Assembly: GCF_009674885.1 (NCBI RefSeq)
Contig: NZ_WKKA01000005.1
Span: 124,001 to 188,000, forward strand
Length of the DNA: 64,000 nucleotides
Direction of reading: 5' to 3'
DNA from: Paracoccus sp. S-4012
GTDB taxonomy: Bacteria; Pseudomonadota; Alphaproteobacteria; Rhodobacterales; Rhodobacteraceae
Within the stretch, counting starts at the first letter, position 1; each line of letters begins with the position of its first letter. Shown here one piece after another: positions 48,058 through 56,662 of the stretch. The notes under the pieces are model-generated. The model saw only the letters and a list, made by a program, of their open reading frames with translations, was not told where the DNA came from and searched no databases. A program made the translations under genes and the position numbers.

Positions 48058-48109
48058 GGGCTTTCCCTCCGCGGGCCATGCGGGGCCCGATGGCCTCTCC
48101 GACAGGAAA

Positions 48110-48142
48110 GGCTGCCGCGGCGCAGATCGCGCCGCGGCAGCC
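48110..48142 (-). terminator. Strong 14-base stem-loop after binding-protein gene 1
   Basis: GGCTGCCGCGGCGC pairs perfectly with GCGCCGCGGCAGCC around a 5-base loop, starting 7 bases after the stop of paralog 1 on the minus strand. TTTCC follows the stem, a short T-run, so partial termination or attenuation is possible. It would favour the first receptor over the rest of the operon. Confidence 0.55.
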
Positions 48143-48148
48143 CGGGGG

Positions 48149-49237
48149 TCAGTTCGCCAGCCAGGCGTTGAAACGCTCGGTCAGCTCGGCGTCGCGGTCG
48201 ACCCAGAACTCGGCGTCCGACCCGATGCCCAGCGCGAGGTTCTCGGGCGCGGTCGGCAGGTGCGGACCCATGGCGATGTCCTTGCCCTCGACATTGCCCA
48301 CGAGCGCGCTGGACGAGGCGCGCAGCGGGCCGTAGCTGATCAGCTCGGCGGCGCGGGCCTGGCGCTCGGGCGTGGTGGAGAAGGCGATGTAGTCCATCGC
48401 GTTCTGCAGGTTCGGCGCCCCCTTCGGCACGACCCAGCCCTCCATCTCGTAGACCTGGCCGTCCCAGACGATGTTGAACGGCTTGCCCTCGCCGATCGCG
48501 GCGTTGAAGATCCGGCCGTTGAAGGCATAGGCGATCGTCGCCTCGCCATCGGCCAGAAGCTGCGGCGCCTGGGCCCCGGCCTCCCACCAGACCACGTTGT
48601 CCTTGATCTCGTCGAGCTTGGCGAAGGCCCGGTCCACCCCTTCCGGGGTCGAGAGGACGTCATAGACCTCCCCGGGCGGCACGCCGTCGCCCATCAGCGC
48701 GAATTCGAGGTTGAACTTCGCGCCCTTGCGCATGGTCCGCTTGCCGGGGAAGTCGGCCACGTTGAAGAAGTCGGCCGGGCTCGCGGGCTTGGCGTCGGGG
48801 AACTTGCTGTCGTCATATGCCATGACCATCGACCAGACGTCGGTGCCCACGAAGCACTCGGTCACGCCGCCCTCGAGGAAGTCCTCGACGGCCGGGGTGC
48901 CGTCCGCAGCGGGGGCGAGGATCGCCGGGTCGATCATCTCGAGCGCGCCCTCGTCGCAGAGGCGCACGGCGTCGGCATATTCGACCGAAGCCACGTCCGC
49001 GGTGACGTTGCCGGCCTCGACCTGCGCCTTGATCGGCACCGCGGGGTTGTCGGCGTCGGTCACGACGATGTTGATGCCGGTCTCCTGCGTGAAGGGCGCG
49101 TTGTAGGCCGTCGCGTGGGACTGGCCGTAAGCCCCGCCCCAGTCGAGGACGTTCAGCGTCTTGCCCTGCGCCAGCGCCGCGCCGCCGGTCGCCGCGGCGA
49201 GCGCGAGGCCGGAGAGCAGTGAGGTCTTGAAGTTCAT
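48149..49237 (-). CDS. ABC transporter substrate-binding protein, PotD type (paralog 1)
   Basis: A 362-residue receptor from ATG 49237, with AGGAAAGG upstream; a signal peptide MNFKTSLLSGLALAAATGG, cleaved near ALA-QG. Motifs: LDWGGAYGQSHATAY, KAQVEAGNVTADV, RLCDEG, VVWWEAGAQAPQ, LLADGE, FNGRIFNA, VWDGQ, ELTERFNAW. Two cysteines (RLCDEG, TECFVG). It is the first receptor after the ATPase gene, so probably the main one. Preceded by a hairpin at 49265-49287. Confidence 0.88.
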   Translation of the reverse strand: MNFKTSLLSGLALAAATGGAALAQGKTLNVLDWGGAYGQSHATAYNAPFTQETGINIVVTDADNPAVPIKAQVEAGNVTADVASVEYADAVRLCDEGALEMIDPAILAPAADGTPAVEDFLEGGVTECFVGTDVWSMVMAYDDSKFPDAKPASPADFFNVADFPGKRTMRKGAKFNLEFALMGDGVPPGEVYDVLSTPEGVDRAFAKLDEIKDNVVWWEAGAQAPQLLADGEATIAYAFNGRIFNAAIGEGKPFNIVWDGQVYEMEGWVVPKGAPNLQNAMDYIAFSTTPERQARAAELISYGPLRASSSALVGNVEGKDIAMGPHLPTAPENLALGIGSDAEFWVDRDAELTERFNAWLAN

Positions 49238-49264
49238 GGCAGCCCTTTCCTGTCGGGGTTGTCG

Positions 49265-49287
49265 CGCGCCGGTTCCTTGCCGGCGCG
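49265..49287 (-). promoter_or_regulatory. Hairpin between the ATPase gene and binding-protein gene 1
   Basis: CGCGCCGG pairs with CCGGCGCG around TTCCTTG, in the 58-base gap. It has no T-run. The structure is seen; a role in message processing is inferred. Confidence 0.4.
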
Positions 49288-49295
49288 TCGTCTCG

Positions 49296-50420
49296 TCACG
49301 CGGGGATGTAGCCGGCCTCGACCGGGTCCAGCGCCCGCGCATCCTGCTTGTGCCAGCCCACCTTGACCTTCTGCCCCGGCGCGAGGCGGATCTGGCCCAC
49401 GGTGTTGCGGCTCTTCATCACGAAATCGTCGCTGTCGGCGACCCGCATCCGGGTCCGCAGGATGTCGCCCATGTAGATGACCTCCAGCACCTCGGCCTCG
49501 ACCGTATGGGCGCCGGGGGGCATCATCTCGGGCTTGAACTCCACCCGCTCGGGCCGGATTGACACGGTGGTCGGCTGGCCGACCTCGCGGATGTTGACCG
49601 CCGTCGCGTCGATCAGCGTGCCGTCACCCAGCCGCACCAGCGTGTGGTCCCCTTGCAGCTGCTCGATCCGGCCCTGCAGCGCATTGTTCTCGCCGATGAA
49701 GCCGGCGACGAAGCTGTTCGATGGCCGTTCATACAACTCTGAGGGGGTCGCCAGTTGCTGGATGCGGCCATCGTTGAAGACGGCAATGCGGTCCGACATG
49801 GTCAGTGCCTCGCCCTGGTCGTGGGTCACGTAGACCACGGTGATGCCCAGGCGCTCGTGCAGGGCCTTGATCTCGAACTGCATATGCTCGCGCAGCTGCT
49901 TGTCGAGCGCGCCCAGCGGCTCGTCCATCAGCACCAGCTTCGGGTCGAAAACCAGCGCGCGGGCCAGCGCGATGCGCTGCTGCTGCCCGCCCGAGAGCTG
50001 CGCCGGGCGGCGGTTCGCGAAGGCGCCCATCTCCACCATGTCGAGCGCCCGCCTGATGCGATCCGCGCGCTCGGGTTTGCCCATGCCACGGACTTCCAGC
50101 GGGAAGGACAGGTTCTCGCCCACCGTCATGTGCGGGAAGAGGGCGTAGTTCTGGAACACCATGCCGATGCCGCGCCTGTGCGGCGGCACGTCGTTGATGT
50201 TGCGCCCGTCAAGCCGGATCTCGCCATGCGTGGCGGTCTCGAAGCCCGCGAGCATCATCAGGCAGGTGGTCTTGCCCGAGCCCGAAGGCCCCAGCATCGT
50301 CAGGAACTCGCCCTGCGCGATATCGAGGTTCAGGTCTTTGACGACCAGGGTCTGCCCGTCATAGCTTTTCTGGACGTGGTCGAAAACGACGTAGCCGCCG
50401 TCCCTGGCTTGCGATGACAC
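49296..50420 (-). CDS. ABC transporter ATP-binding protein, PotA type
   Basis: A 374-residue ATPase that starts at GTG (GGGGAG about 9 bases upstream). Walker A GPSGSGKTT at 44-52, Q-loop VFQNYALFPHMTVGEN, signature LSGGQQQRIALARAL, Walker B LVLMDEPLGALD, switch YVTHDQGEALTMSD. The C-terminal TOBE region has FIGENNALQGRIEQ and STSIRPERVEFKPEMMP-like sequence. It is the first gene of the minus-strand Pot-type operon and powers the two permeases. Confidence 0.93.
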   Translation of the reverse strand: MSSQARDGGYVVFDHVQKSYDGQTLVVKDLNLDIAQGEFLTMLGPSGSGKTTCLMMLAGFETATHGEIRLDGRNINDVPPHRRGIGMVFQNYALFPHMTVGENLSFPLEVRGMGKPERADRIRRALDMVEMGAFANRRPAQLSGGQQQRIALARALVFDPKLVLMDEPLGALDKQLREHMQFEIKALHERLGITVVYVTHDQGEALTMSDRIAVFNDGRIQQLATPSELYERPSNSFVAGFIGENNALQGRIEQLQGDHTLVRLGDGTLIDATAVNIREVGQPTTVSIRPERVEFKPEMMPPGAHTVEAEVLEVIYMGDILRTRMRVADSDDFVMKSRNTVGQIRLAPGQKVKVGWHKQDARALDPVEAGYIPA

Positions 50421-50532
50421 CGCTTGTCGTCTCCCCGTGGTCGGTCGCGTGGCGCGTTCCGCGTCTCGTTGCCCGTGAAACTAGGCGCGATGCGGCCGGG
50501 GATGCAACAGGCTTGTCTCTGCGCTGCGGCGT

Positions 50533-51321
50533 TCAGGCGTCGAGATCGACCCAGACGGGAACATGGTCCGAGGGCTTCTCGCGGCCCCTGACCTCGCGGT
50601 CGATCCCGGCGTCGCGCATCAGGTCCGCGGCCTGGGGCGACAGCAGCAGGTGGTCGATGCGGATGCCTTGATCGCGCTCCCAGGCGAGGCGCTGATAATC
50701 CCAGAAGGTATAGGGCCCGCGCTCGGCCCAGGGGTCGCGGATGCGGATGGCGTCGGTCCAGCCCTGGTTGAGGATGCGGCGGAAGGCCGCACGGGACTCG
50801 GGCAGGAACAGGGCGTCGTCGACCCAGTTCTCGGGCTTGGCCACGTCGCGCGGCTCGGGGATGACGTTGTAGTCTCCCAGCAGCACGGTCGGCATCTCGG
50901 TCGCCAGCAGCGCCTCAGCATGGACCCGCAGCCGCTCCATCCAAGCCAGCTTGTAGTCGTATTTCGGCCCCGGCGCCGGGTTGCCGTTCGGCAGATAGAG
51001 ATTCGAGACCCGGACCGCCTCGCGCTTGCCGACCACGGTCGCCTCGATGAACCGCGCCTGTTCGTCCTCGTCATCGCCGGGCAGCCCACGGCTCACATCC
51101 TCCAGCGGCAGGCGCGAGAGGATCGCGACGCCGTTGAAGCCCTTCTGCCCATGCGTCTCGACATGCCAGCCCGCATCCTCATAGGCCTCGCGCGGGAAGC
51201 CCTCGTCCACGGTCTTGATCTCCTGCAGGACCGCCACGTCCGGCTCGGCGTCCGCGAGCCATGCGTCCAGCGCATGAACCCGCGCGCGGATGCCGTTGAT
51301 GTTGAAGGAGGCGATCTTCAC
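50533..51321 (-). CDS. xth: Exodeoxyribonuclease III
   Basis: A 262-residue AP endonuclease/exonuclease. [30 protein letters not shown] (catalytic Glu), [24 protein letters not shown]...[13 protein letters not shown], and [10 protein letters not shown] at the end are the family motifs. It cleaves abasic sites in DNA repair. The GTG start overlaps the aroA stop (GTGA). Confidence 0.93.
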   Translation of the reverse strand: MKIASFNINGIRARVHALDAWLADAEPDVAVLQEIKTVDEGFPREAYEDAGWHVETHGQKGFNGVAILSRLPLEDVSRGLPGDDEDEQARFIEATVVGKREAVRVSNLYLPNGNPAPGPKYDYKLAWMERLRVHAEALLATEMPTVLLGDYNVIPEPRDVAKPENWVDDALFLPESRAAFRRILNQGWTDAIRIRDPWAERGPYTFWDYQRLAWERDQGIRIDHLLLSPQAADLMRDAGIDREVRGREKPSDHVPVWVDLDA

Positions 51322-52655
51322 GGCGCGTCCCCGATCATGGCGCCAAGCCCGCGCATCAGCGGCAGGAAGTCCGGGAAGCTGGTCGCAATCGGGCTGGCGT
51401 CGTCCACCGTGATCGGCGCGCGCGAGGCGAGGCCGAGGCAGAGGAAGCTCATCGCGATGCGGTGGTCGAGATGCGTGGCGCAGGTGCCGCCGCCCGGCAC
51501 CTCGGCCATGCCGTGAACGGTGAGGCTGTCGCGCGTCTCCTCGACCCTTACGCCGCAGGCCTCCAGCCCCCGCGCCATCGCGTCGATCCGGTCGCTCTCC
51601 TTCACCCGCAGCTCGGCCACGCCATGCATGACGGTCGTCCCCTCCGCTGTCGCGGCAAGGGCGGCAAGGATGGGGAACTCGTCAATCATGCTCGCGGCGC
51701 GCTCGGGGGCCACCTCTACGCCCTTGAGGCCGCCGTGGCGGACCACCAAGTCCGCCACCGGCTCGCCCCCCTCCTCGCGCGCGTTCTCCCAGGCGATGTC
51801 CGCGCCCATGTCCTCCAGCACGAGGAAGAAGCCGTCCCGCGTCGGGTTACGGCTGACGCCCGGGATGCGGACCTCGGAGCCGGGCACCATCAGGGCCGCC
51901 GCCGTCGGAAAAGCAGCCGAGGACGGATCGCGCGGCACGGCGATCGGTTGCGGGCGCAGCTCGGGGCGGCCGGTCAGGGTGATAACCCGCCCCTCCGCCG
52001 TGACCTCGGTGCGGATCGTGGCGCCGAAGCCCGCCAGCATCCGCTCGGTATGATCCCGTGTCGCCTCGGCCTCGATCACCACCGTCTCGCCCGGCGCGTT
52101 CAGCCCGGCGAGCAGCACGGCCGACTTCACCTGCGCCGAGGGCATCGGCGTGCGGTAGCGCACCGGTACCGGATCGAGCGCACCGCGGATCGTGATCGGC
52201 AGCCGCCCCCCGTCGCGCGCGACCACCTTGGCCCCGAACAGCGCCAGCGGATCGGTCACGCGCCCCATCGGCCGGCGCGAGAGGCTGGCGTCGCCGGTGA
52301 AGGTCGCGGTGATCGGCGTCGTCGCCATCGCGCCCATGATGAGGCGCACGCCGGTCCCCGAATTGCCGCAGTCGATCACCCCCGCAGGCTCCGCAAAGCC
52401 GCCGACGCCGACCCCGTCCACGGTCCAGCGCCCCTCCCCCGTCCGCTCCACCCGCGCCCCGAAGGCGCGCATGGCGGCGGCGGTGTCGAGCACGTCCTGC
52501 CCCTCCAGCAGCCCGGTGATCTCGGTCCGGCCCACGGCCAGCGCGCCGAGGATCAGCGCCCGGTGGCTGATCGACTTGTCGCCCGGCACCCGCGCCTCGC
52601 CATGGAGCGGGCCGGAGCGGCGGGCGGTCAGCGGCTGCGGTGCGGCATGGGTCAT
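51318..52655 (-). CDS. aroA: 3-phosphoshikimate 1-carboxyvinyltransferase, class II motif set
   Basis: A 445-residue EPSP synthase from ATG 52655 (GAGGGAGCC upstream). It shows the motifs of class II enzymes: GDKSIS (25-30), SAQVK (173-177), R-D-H-T-E (200-204) and N-P-T-R (270-273). In the segment N-S-G-T (98-101) position 100 is Gly, where the CP4 enzyme has Ala. It joins shikimate 3-phosphate and phosphoenolpyruvate in aromatic amino acid synthesis. A 14-codon reading frame lies directly upstream. It overlaps xth. Confidence 0.94.
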   Translation of the reverse strand: MTHAAPQPLTARRSGPLHGEARVPGDKSISHRALILGALAVGRTEITGLLEGQDVLDTAAAMRAFGARVERTGEGRWTVDGVGVGGFAEPAGVIDCGNSGTGVRLIMGAMATTPITATFTGDASLSRRPMGRVTDPLALFGAKVVARDGGRLPITIRGALDPVPVRYRTPMPSAQVKSAVLLAGLNAPGETVVIEAEATRDHTERMLAGFGATIRTEVTAEGRVITLTGRPELRPQPIAVPRDPSSAAFPTAAALMVPGSEVRIPGVSRNPTRDGFFLVLEDMGADIAWENAREEGGEPVADLVVRHGGLKGVEVAPERAASMIDEFPILAALAATAEGTTVMHGVAELRVKESDRIDAMARGLEACGVRVEETRDSLTVHGMAEVPGGGTCATHLDHRIAMSFLCLGLASRAPITVDDASPIATSFPDFLPLMRGLGAMIGDAP

Positions 52656-52666
52656 GGACGGCTCCC

Positions 52667-52711
52667 TCACATTCGGCCGCAGGGATAGCGCGCCCGCCCG
52701 GGACCCGCCAT
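52667..52711 (-). CDS. Possible 14-codon upstream reading frame before aroA
   Basis: ATG after AAGAAGGC, 14 codons ending in TGA, which overlaps the Shine-Dalgarno of aroA (TGAGGGAG). Its start region lies in the dispersed repeat at 52713-52747. Translation of this leader is untested, and the spacing between AAGAAGG and ATG is short, so it may be chance. Confidence 0.25.
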   Translation of the reverse strand: MAGPGRARYPCGRM

Positions 52712-52712
52712 G

Positions 52713-52747
52713 CCTTCTTCTGTCCGACAAATATCCCCGCCGGAGGC
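52713..52747. repeat. Dispersed intergenic repeat, copy 3, no hairpin
   Basis: Carries the same 13-base CCTTCTTCTGTCC as copy 1 and the AAATATCCC core, but the G-rich hairpin arm of the other copies is missing. It lies between trmB and aroA. Confidence 0.6.
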
Positions 52748-52755
52748 CCGCCGCG

Positions 52756-53436
52756 TCAGCGGCGGAAGGTCAGGTAATGCGGCGCCCGCCCCTCGCGCAG
52801 GGCCTTCTGCTCGTAGCGGGTCGAAGGCCAATCCGCCCACGGCTCCGCGCCCTCGGAGACCAGCGTGAACCCGGCCGCCGGCACCTCCTCGAGCGCCTGC
52901 CGGACATAGTCGGGGATATCGGTCGCCACCCGGAACTCCGCCCCCGGCGCCATGACGCGGGCGAGCGGGCCGAGATGTTCGCGCGTCACGAAGCGGCGGC
53001 GGTGGTGGCGGGCCTTGGGCCAGGGGTCGGGGTAGTTGAGGAAGCCCCGCGCGACCGAGGCGTCGGGCAGCACGTCCATCAGGTCGCGCGCATCGCCCGG
53101 ATGCACGGCGAGGTTCGAGACCCCGGCGGCGCGGATCTTCCCCAGCAGCATCGCCACGCCGTTGATGAAGGGCTCGGCGCCGATGATGCCCACATCAGGG
53201 TAGCGCGCCGCCATCGCCACCATGTGCTCGCCGCCGCCGAAGCCGATTTCGAGCCAGACCGGCCGCCCGCCGAACATGGCCGCGAGGTCGAGCGGGCGGC
53301 GCTCGGGGTTCTCCTCCCACGACACCCCGCGCGGGCGCAGCTCGCCGAGGTCCTCGGCGAGATAGCCCTTCTGGCTCGGCCGCAGGGTCTTGCCGTGGCG
53401 GCGGCCGTAGAAGTTGCGGTGCGGGCGAGCGGTCAC
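52756..53436 (-). CDS. trmB: tRNA (guanine-N7-)-methyltransferase
   Basis: A 226-residue SAM-dependent methyltransferase, GTG start. [12 protein letters not shown] is motif [16 protein letters not shown] follows, then the [17 protein letters not shown] catalytic segment and, near the C-terminus, TRYEQKAL. It makes m7G46 in tRNA. It lies 13 bases after the RNase J gene. Confidence 0.94.
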   Translation of the reverse strand: MTARPHRNFYGRRHGKTLRPSQKGYLAEDLGELRPRGVSWEENPERRPLDLAAMFGGRPVWLEIGFGGGEHMVAMAARYPDVGIIGAEPFINGVAMLLGKIRAAGVSNLAVHPGDARDLMDVLPDASVARGFLNYPDPWPKARHHRRRFVTREHLGPLARVMAPGAEFRVATDIPDYVRQALEEVPAAGFTLVSEGAEPWADWPSTRYEQKALREGRAPHYLTFRR

Positions 53437-53449
53437 GGCCGGCGCGGCC

Positions 53450-55123
53450 TCACTCCGCCAGCCGCGAGATCACCACCGTGACCTCGGGCTTCTTGCCCAC
53501 TTCCTCCATTGACACCTGCCGCGTGATGCGGCGGATCGCCTCGTCCATCTTCCCGTCGTCGGCCACCGTGCGCGGATCGGCGCGGTCGAGGAATTCGGCC
53601 AGCTCGGCCTCGATCTGCGCGGCGAGATCCGCGCGCGAGCGGCCCTTCGCGGGCAGGCCCATGCACTCGACCCAGGCGTCGGGCAGCGGGCGGTCGTCCT
53701 CGTCGATGATGATCGAGACCACCGCATGGCCGTTCAGCGCCATGCGGATGCGGTCGCGCACCACGCCGTCCATGCTGCCGATCAGCACCGTGCCGTCGAG
53801 ATAGGTCCGCCCGGTGTCGATCTGGTCCACGAGCTTCGGCCGCTCGCCGGTCAGGTCGATCATGTCGCCGTTGACCGCCACCATCGAGGCGATGCCCTTG
53901 GCGCGGCCGAGCTTCATGTGCTCGCGCAGATGCATGTGTTCGCCATGCATCGGGATCAGGATCTGCGGCTTCAGCAGGTCGTGGATCGCCTCAAGGTCGG
54001 GGCGGTTGGCGTGGCCGGAGACGTGGTAGGTGCCCGAATCGGCGTCGAACACGTCCACGCCCTTCTCCGACAGCCAGTTCATGATGCGGATCACCGGCCG
54101 CTCGTTCCCCGGAATCGTGCGCGAGCTGAAGAGGAAGCTGTCGCCCTCCTTCAGTTCCAGCCCCAGATAGCGGCCCCGCGCCAGTTGCGCCGAGGCCGCG
54201 CGGCGCTCGCCCTGCGAGCCGGTCACGATCAGCATCACCTCGCCGCGCGGCAGCTTGGCCGCCTCCTCGGGCGCGATGGTGTTGGGGAAGCTGGTCAGCA
54301 CGCCGGTCTCGACCGCGGCGCCGATCATCTTCCGCATCGCCCGGCCCAGCAGGCAGATCTGCCGGCCCGCCGCGACCCCCGCCTCGGCCAGCGTCTTCAC
54401 TCGCGCCACGTTGCTGGCGAAGGTCGTGGCGACCACCAGTTGCTTGCGGCCCATGACGAAGTCGAGCAGCGGATTGGCCAGCAGCGCCTCGGACCGCCCC
54501 GGATGAGTCGAGAAGACGTTGGTCGAATCGCAGGTCAGCACCTTCACGCCGCGCCCCTCGCGGGCGATCTCGTGCCAGAGTATCGGGTCGAAGGCCTCGC
54601 CCACCACGGGCGTGCCGTCGAGCTTGAAGTCGCCGCTGTGGATCACGCGGCCGGCGGGGCTGTCGATGATGAGCGCGGCGCTTTCCGGGATCGAGTGGCT
54701 GACCGGCAGGAACTGGACCCGGAACGGGCCGGCCTCGACCACCGCCGGGCGCGGCTCGACGATCCGCAGGCTGTCGAGCGGGCGGCCGTTCTCCTCCATC
54801 TTCAGGCGGGCAAGCGCGCCGGTGAACTTGCGGCAATAGACCGGCACCTTCAGCCGGTCCCAGAGGAGGCCGAGGGCGCCGACGTGATCCTCGTGCCCGT
54901 GGGTGATGAAGATCGCCTCCAGCCGGTCGCGGTTCTCCTCCAGCCAGGTGAGGTTCGGCATGATAAGGTCGATGCCGGGCGAGCCGTCCATGTCGCCGAA
55001 GGTGACGCCCAGATCGACGAGGATCAGCCGCTCGCGCCCCGCAGGCCCGTAGCCGTAGACATAGGCGTTCATGCCGATCTCGCCGGCACCGCCGAGGGGC
55101 AGATAGATCAGTCGGTCAGCCAT
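53450..55123 (-). CDS. rnj: Ribonuclease J
   Basis: A 557-residue MBL-fold ribonuclease. The start at 55123 is chosen over the ATG at 55129 because GGGAG lies 7 bases before it. The first metal motif is ITHGHEDHVGAL (H75-x-H77-x-D79-H80), then IHSGDFKLD, and the beta-CASP domain includes TTFASNVARVKTLAEA, MLIVTGSQGERRA and HVSGHANRPDL. Likely both 5'-3' exo- and endo-ribonuclease for rRNA and mRNA processing. Starts near the coaX stop. Confidence 0.93.
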   Translation of the reverse strand: MADRLIYLPLGGAGEIGMNAYVYGYGPAGRERLILVDLGVTFGDMDGSPGIDLIMPNLTWLEENRDRLEAIFITHGHEDHVGALGLLWDRLKVPVYCRKFTGALARLKMEENGRPLDSLRIVEPRPAVVEAGPFRVQFLPVSHSIPESAALIIDSPAGRVIHSGDFKLDGTPVVGEAFDPILWHEIAREGRGVKVLTCDSTNVFSTHPGRSEALLANPLLDFVMGRKQLVVATTFASNVARVKTLAEAGVAAGRQICLLGRAMRKMIGAAVETGVLTSFPNTIAPEEAAKLPRGEVMLIVTGSQGERRAASAQLARGRYLGLELKEGDSFLFSSRTIPGNERPVIRIMNWLSEKGVDVFDADSGTYHVSGHANRPDLEAIHDLLKPQILIPMHGEHMHLREHMKLGRAKGIASMVAVNGDMIDLTGERPKLVDQIDTGRTYLDGTVLIGSMDGVVRDRIRMALNGHAVVSIIIDEDDRPLPDAWVECMGLPAKGRSRADLAAQIEAELAEFLDRADPRTVADDGKMDEAIRRITRQVSMEEVGKKPEVTVVISRLAE

Positions 55124-55895
55124 CGGCATGCTCCCGGTTGAAGTCGTGAATGAGGCGCAGGCCGTGCATGGTCAAATCGTCCTCGATGGCGTCGAAGAGG
55201 TCGGCGCCCTGTGCGAACAGCGGCGCGAGGCCGCCGGTTGCAATGATTTTCATCGGCCGCCCGCGTTCGGCGCGAATGCGGCGGTTTATGCCTTCGATGA
55301 GGCCGGTATAGCCCCAGAACACGCCCGACTGGATGCAGGCCACGGTGTTGGTGCCGATCACCTTCTCGGGCATGGTCACGTCCACATGCGGCAGCGCCGA
55401 GGCGCCCATGTGCAGCGCCTCGAGGCTGAGGTTCACGCCGGGCGAGATCACGCCGCCGACATAGGCGCCGTCGGTGTCCACCACGTCGAAGGTGGTCGCG
55501 GTGCCGAAATCGACCACGATCAGGTCGCCGCCGTGGCGGTCGAAGGCGCCCACCGTGTTCACCAGCCGGTCGGAGCCGACATTGGTGCCGGGATCGACCC
55601 GCGGCGGCACCGGCAGCAGGCATTCGGGTTTGCCGACGACGACCGGGCGGATGTCGAAGTAACGGTTGCAGAGGACGCGGAGGTTGAAGACCACCCGCGC
55701 CACGGTCGAACTGATGATGCAGTCGGTGATCTTCGGGTCGAGCTTTTCCAGCGTCTTGAGGGCGGAAAGCCAGACGAAATACTCGTCCGCCGTGCGGCGG
55801 TGATCGGTGGAGATGCGCCACTGGGCGAGGAAGCGCGAGCCGTCCCAGACCGCGAAGGTGGTGTTGGTGTTGCCACAGTCGATGCAGAGGAGCAT
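55116..55895 (-). CDS. coaX: Type III pantothenate kinase
   Basis: A 259-residue ASKHA-fold kinase. ATG at 55895 is preferred to a GTG at 55904 because family members begin MLL-x-IDxGNTNT and GTGAGG lies just upstream. CIDCGNTNTTFAV, VGSDRLVNTVGAFDRHG, VVDFGTATTFDVVD, and GGVISPGVNLSLEAL are family motifs; the K-independent phosphate region follows. It phosphorylates pantothenate in CoA synthesis without inhibition by CoA. Confidence 0.92.
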   Translation of the reverse strand: MLLCIDCGNTNTTFAVWDGSRFLAQWRISTDHRRTADEYFVWLSALKTLEKLDPKITDCIISSTVARVVFNLRVLCNRYFDIRPVVVGKPECLLPVPPRVDPGTNVGSDRLVNTVGAFDRHGGDLIVVDFGTATTFDVVDTDGAYVGGVISPGVNLSLEALHMGASALPHVDVTMPEKVIGTNTVACIQSGVFWGYTGLIEGINRRIRAERGRPMKIIATGGLAPLFAQGADLFDAIEDDLTMHGLRLIHDFNREHADG

Positions 55896-55900
55896 GGGCC

Positions 55901-56662
55901 TCACCCGAAATGGACGTCGGCGGCGGGGATCGCCTCGCGCCCCGCAGCGGTGGTCAGGATCAGCGCGCCGGTGGCGTCGATGCCGTCGAAGCGGCCCTGC
56001 CGGGTGACGGCCCCGGTGCGGGCGGTGATCGTCTCGCCCAGCCGCGCGGCGCGGGCGAGCCAGGCGGCGCGTGTGGCGGCGAAGCCCTCGCGGGCCAGTT
56101 CCCGCTCGCGCGCGGTGAAGGCGGGGGCGAGGAGGTCGAGGAGCGTCTCCGGGTCGACGTGGTGCCCCGTCTCGCCCGCGACCGAGACCGGCGGCACCGC
56201 GCCCGGCTCCAGCGTCTGCGGTTCAGGCGCATGGGCGAGGTTCACGCCGATGCCGATGGCGAGCGCGGCGGGGCGGCGGCCCGAGCCGGCGCTCTCCAGC
56301 AGGATGCCCGCCACCTTGCCGCCGTTCAGCAGCACGTCGTTCGGCCATTTGAGCGCCAACCGCGCCGAGGGTCCGCAGACCTGCGCGAGCGCGTCCTGGA
56401 GCGCGAGCGCGGCGACGAAGCTGAGCCGGGCTGCATCGGCGGGCGGCCCCGCCGGAAAAGTCAGCAGCGTGGCCGCGAAGTTGCCGGGCGGGTCGGACCA
56501 GGCCCGCCCGCGCCGCCCGCGCCCCGCCGTCTGGCGGAGGGCGAGGAACCACGCCGGGCCGGTCAGCTCCGGCGCGCGGCGCAGCGCCTCGGCATTGGTG
56601 CTGTCGATCTCGGCCAGGACATGCCGGGCCACGCCCTCGGGCCAGGCGGCGGCGTCAGTCAA
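55901..56662 (-). CDS. birA: Biotin-[acetyl-CoA-carboxylase] ligase
   Basis: A 253-residue ligase with TTG start at 56662, which overlaps the nuoN stop. [12 protein letters not shown] opens the fold, the biotinyl-AMP loop is GRGRRGR at 47-53, and [22 protein letters not shown] and [11 protein letters not shown] are the other motifs. No N-terminal helix-turn-helix, so it does not repress transcription. It attaches biotin to carboxyl carrier proteins. In Paracoccus a birA homologue also follows the last nuo gene. Confidence 0.9.
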   Translation of the reverse strand: MTDAAAWPEGVARHVLAEIDSTNAEALRRAPELTGPAWFLALRQTAGRGRRGRAWSDPPGNFAATLLTFPAGPPADAARLSFVAALALQDALAQVCGPSARLALKWPNDVLLNGGKVAGILLESAGSGRRPAALAIGIGVNLAHAPEPQTLEPGAVPPVSVAGETGHHVDPETLLDLLAPAFTARERELAREGFAATRAAWLARAARLGETITARTGAVTRQGRFDGIDATGALILTTAAGREAIPAADVHFG

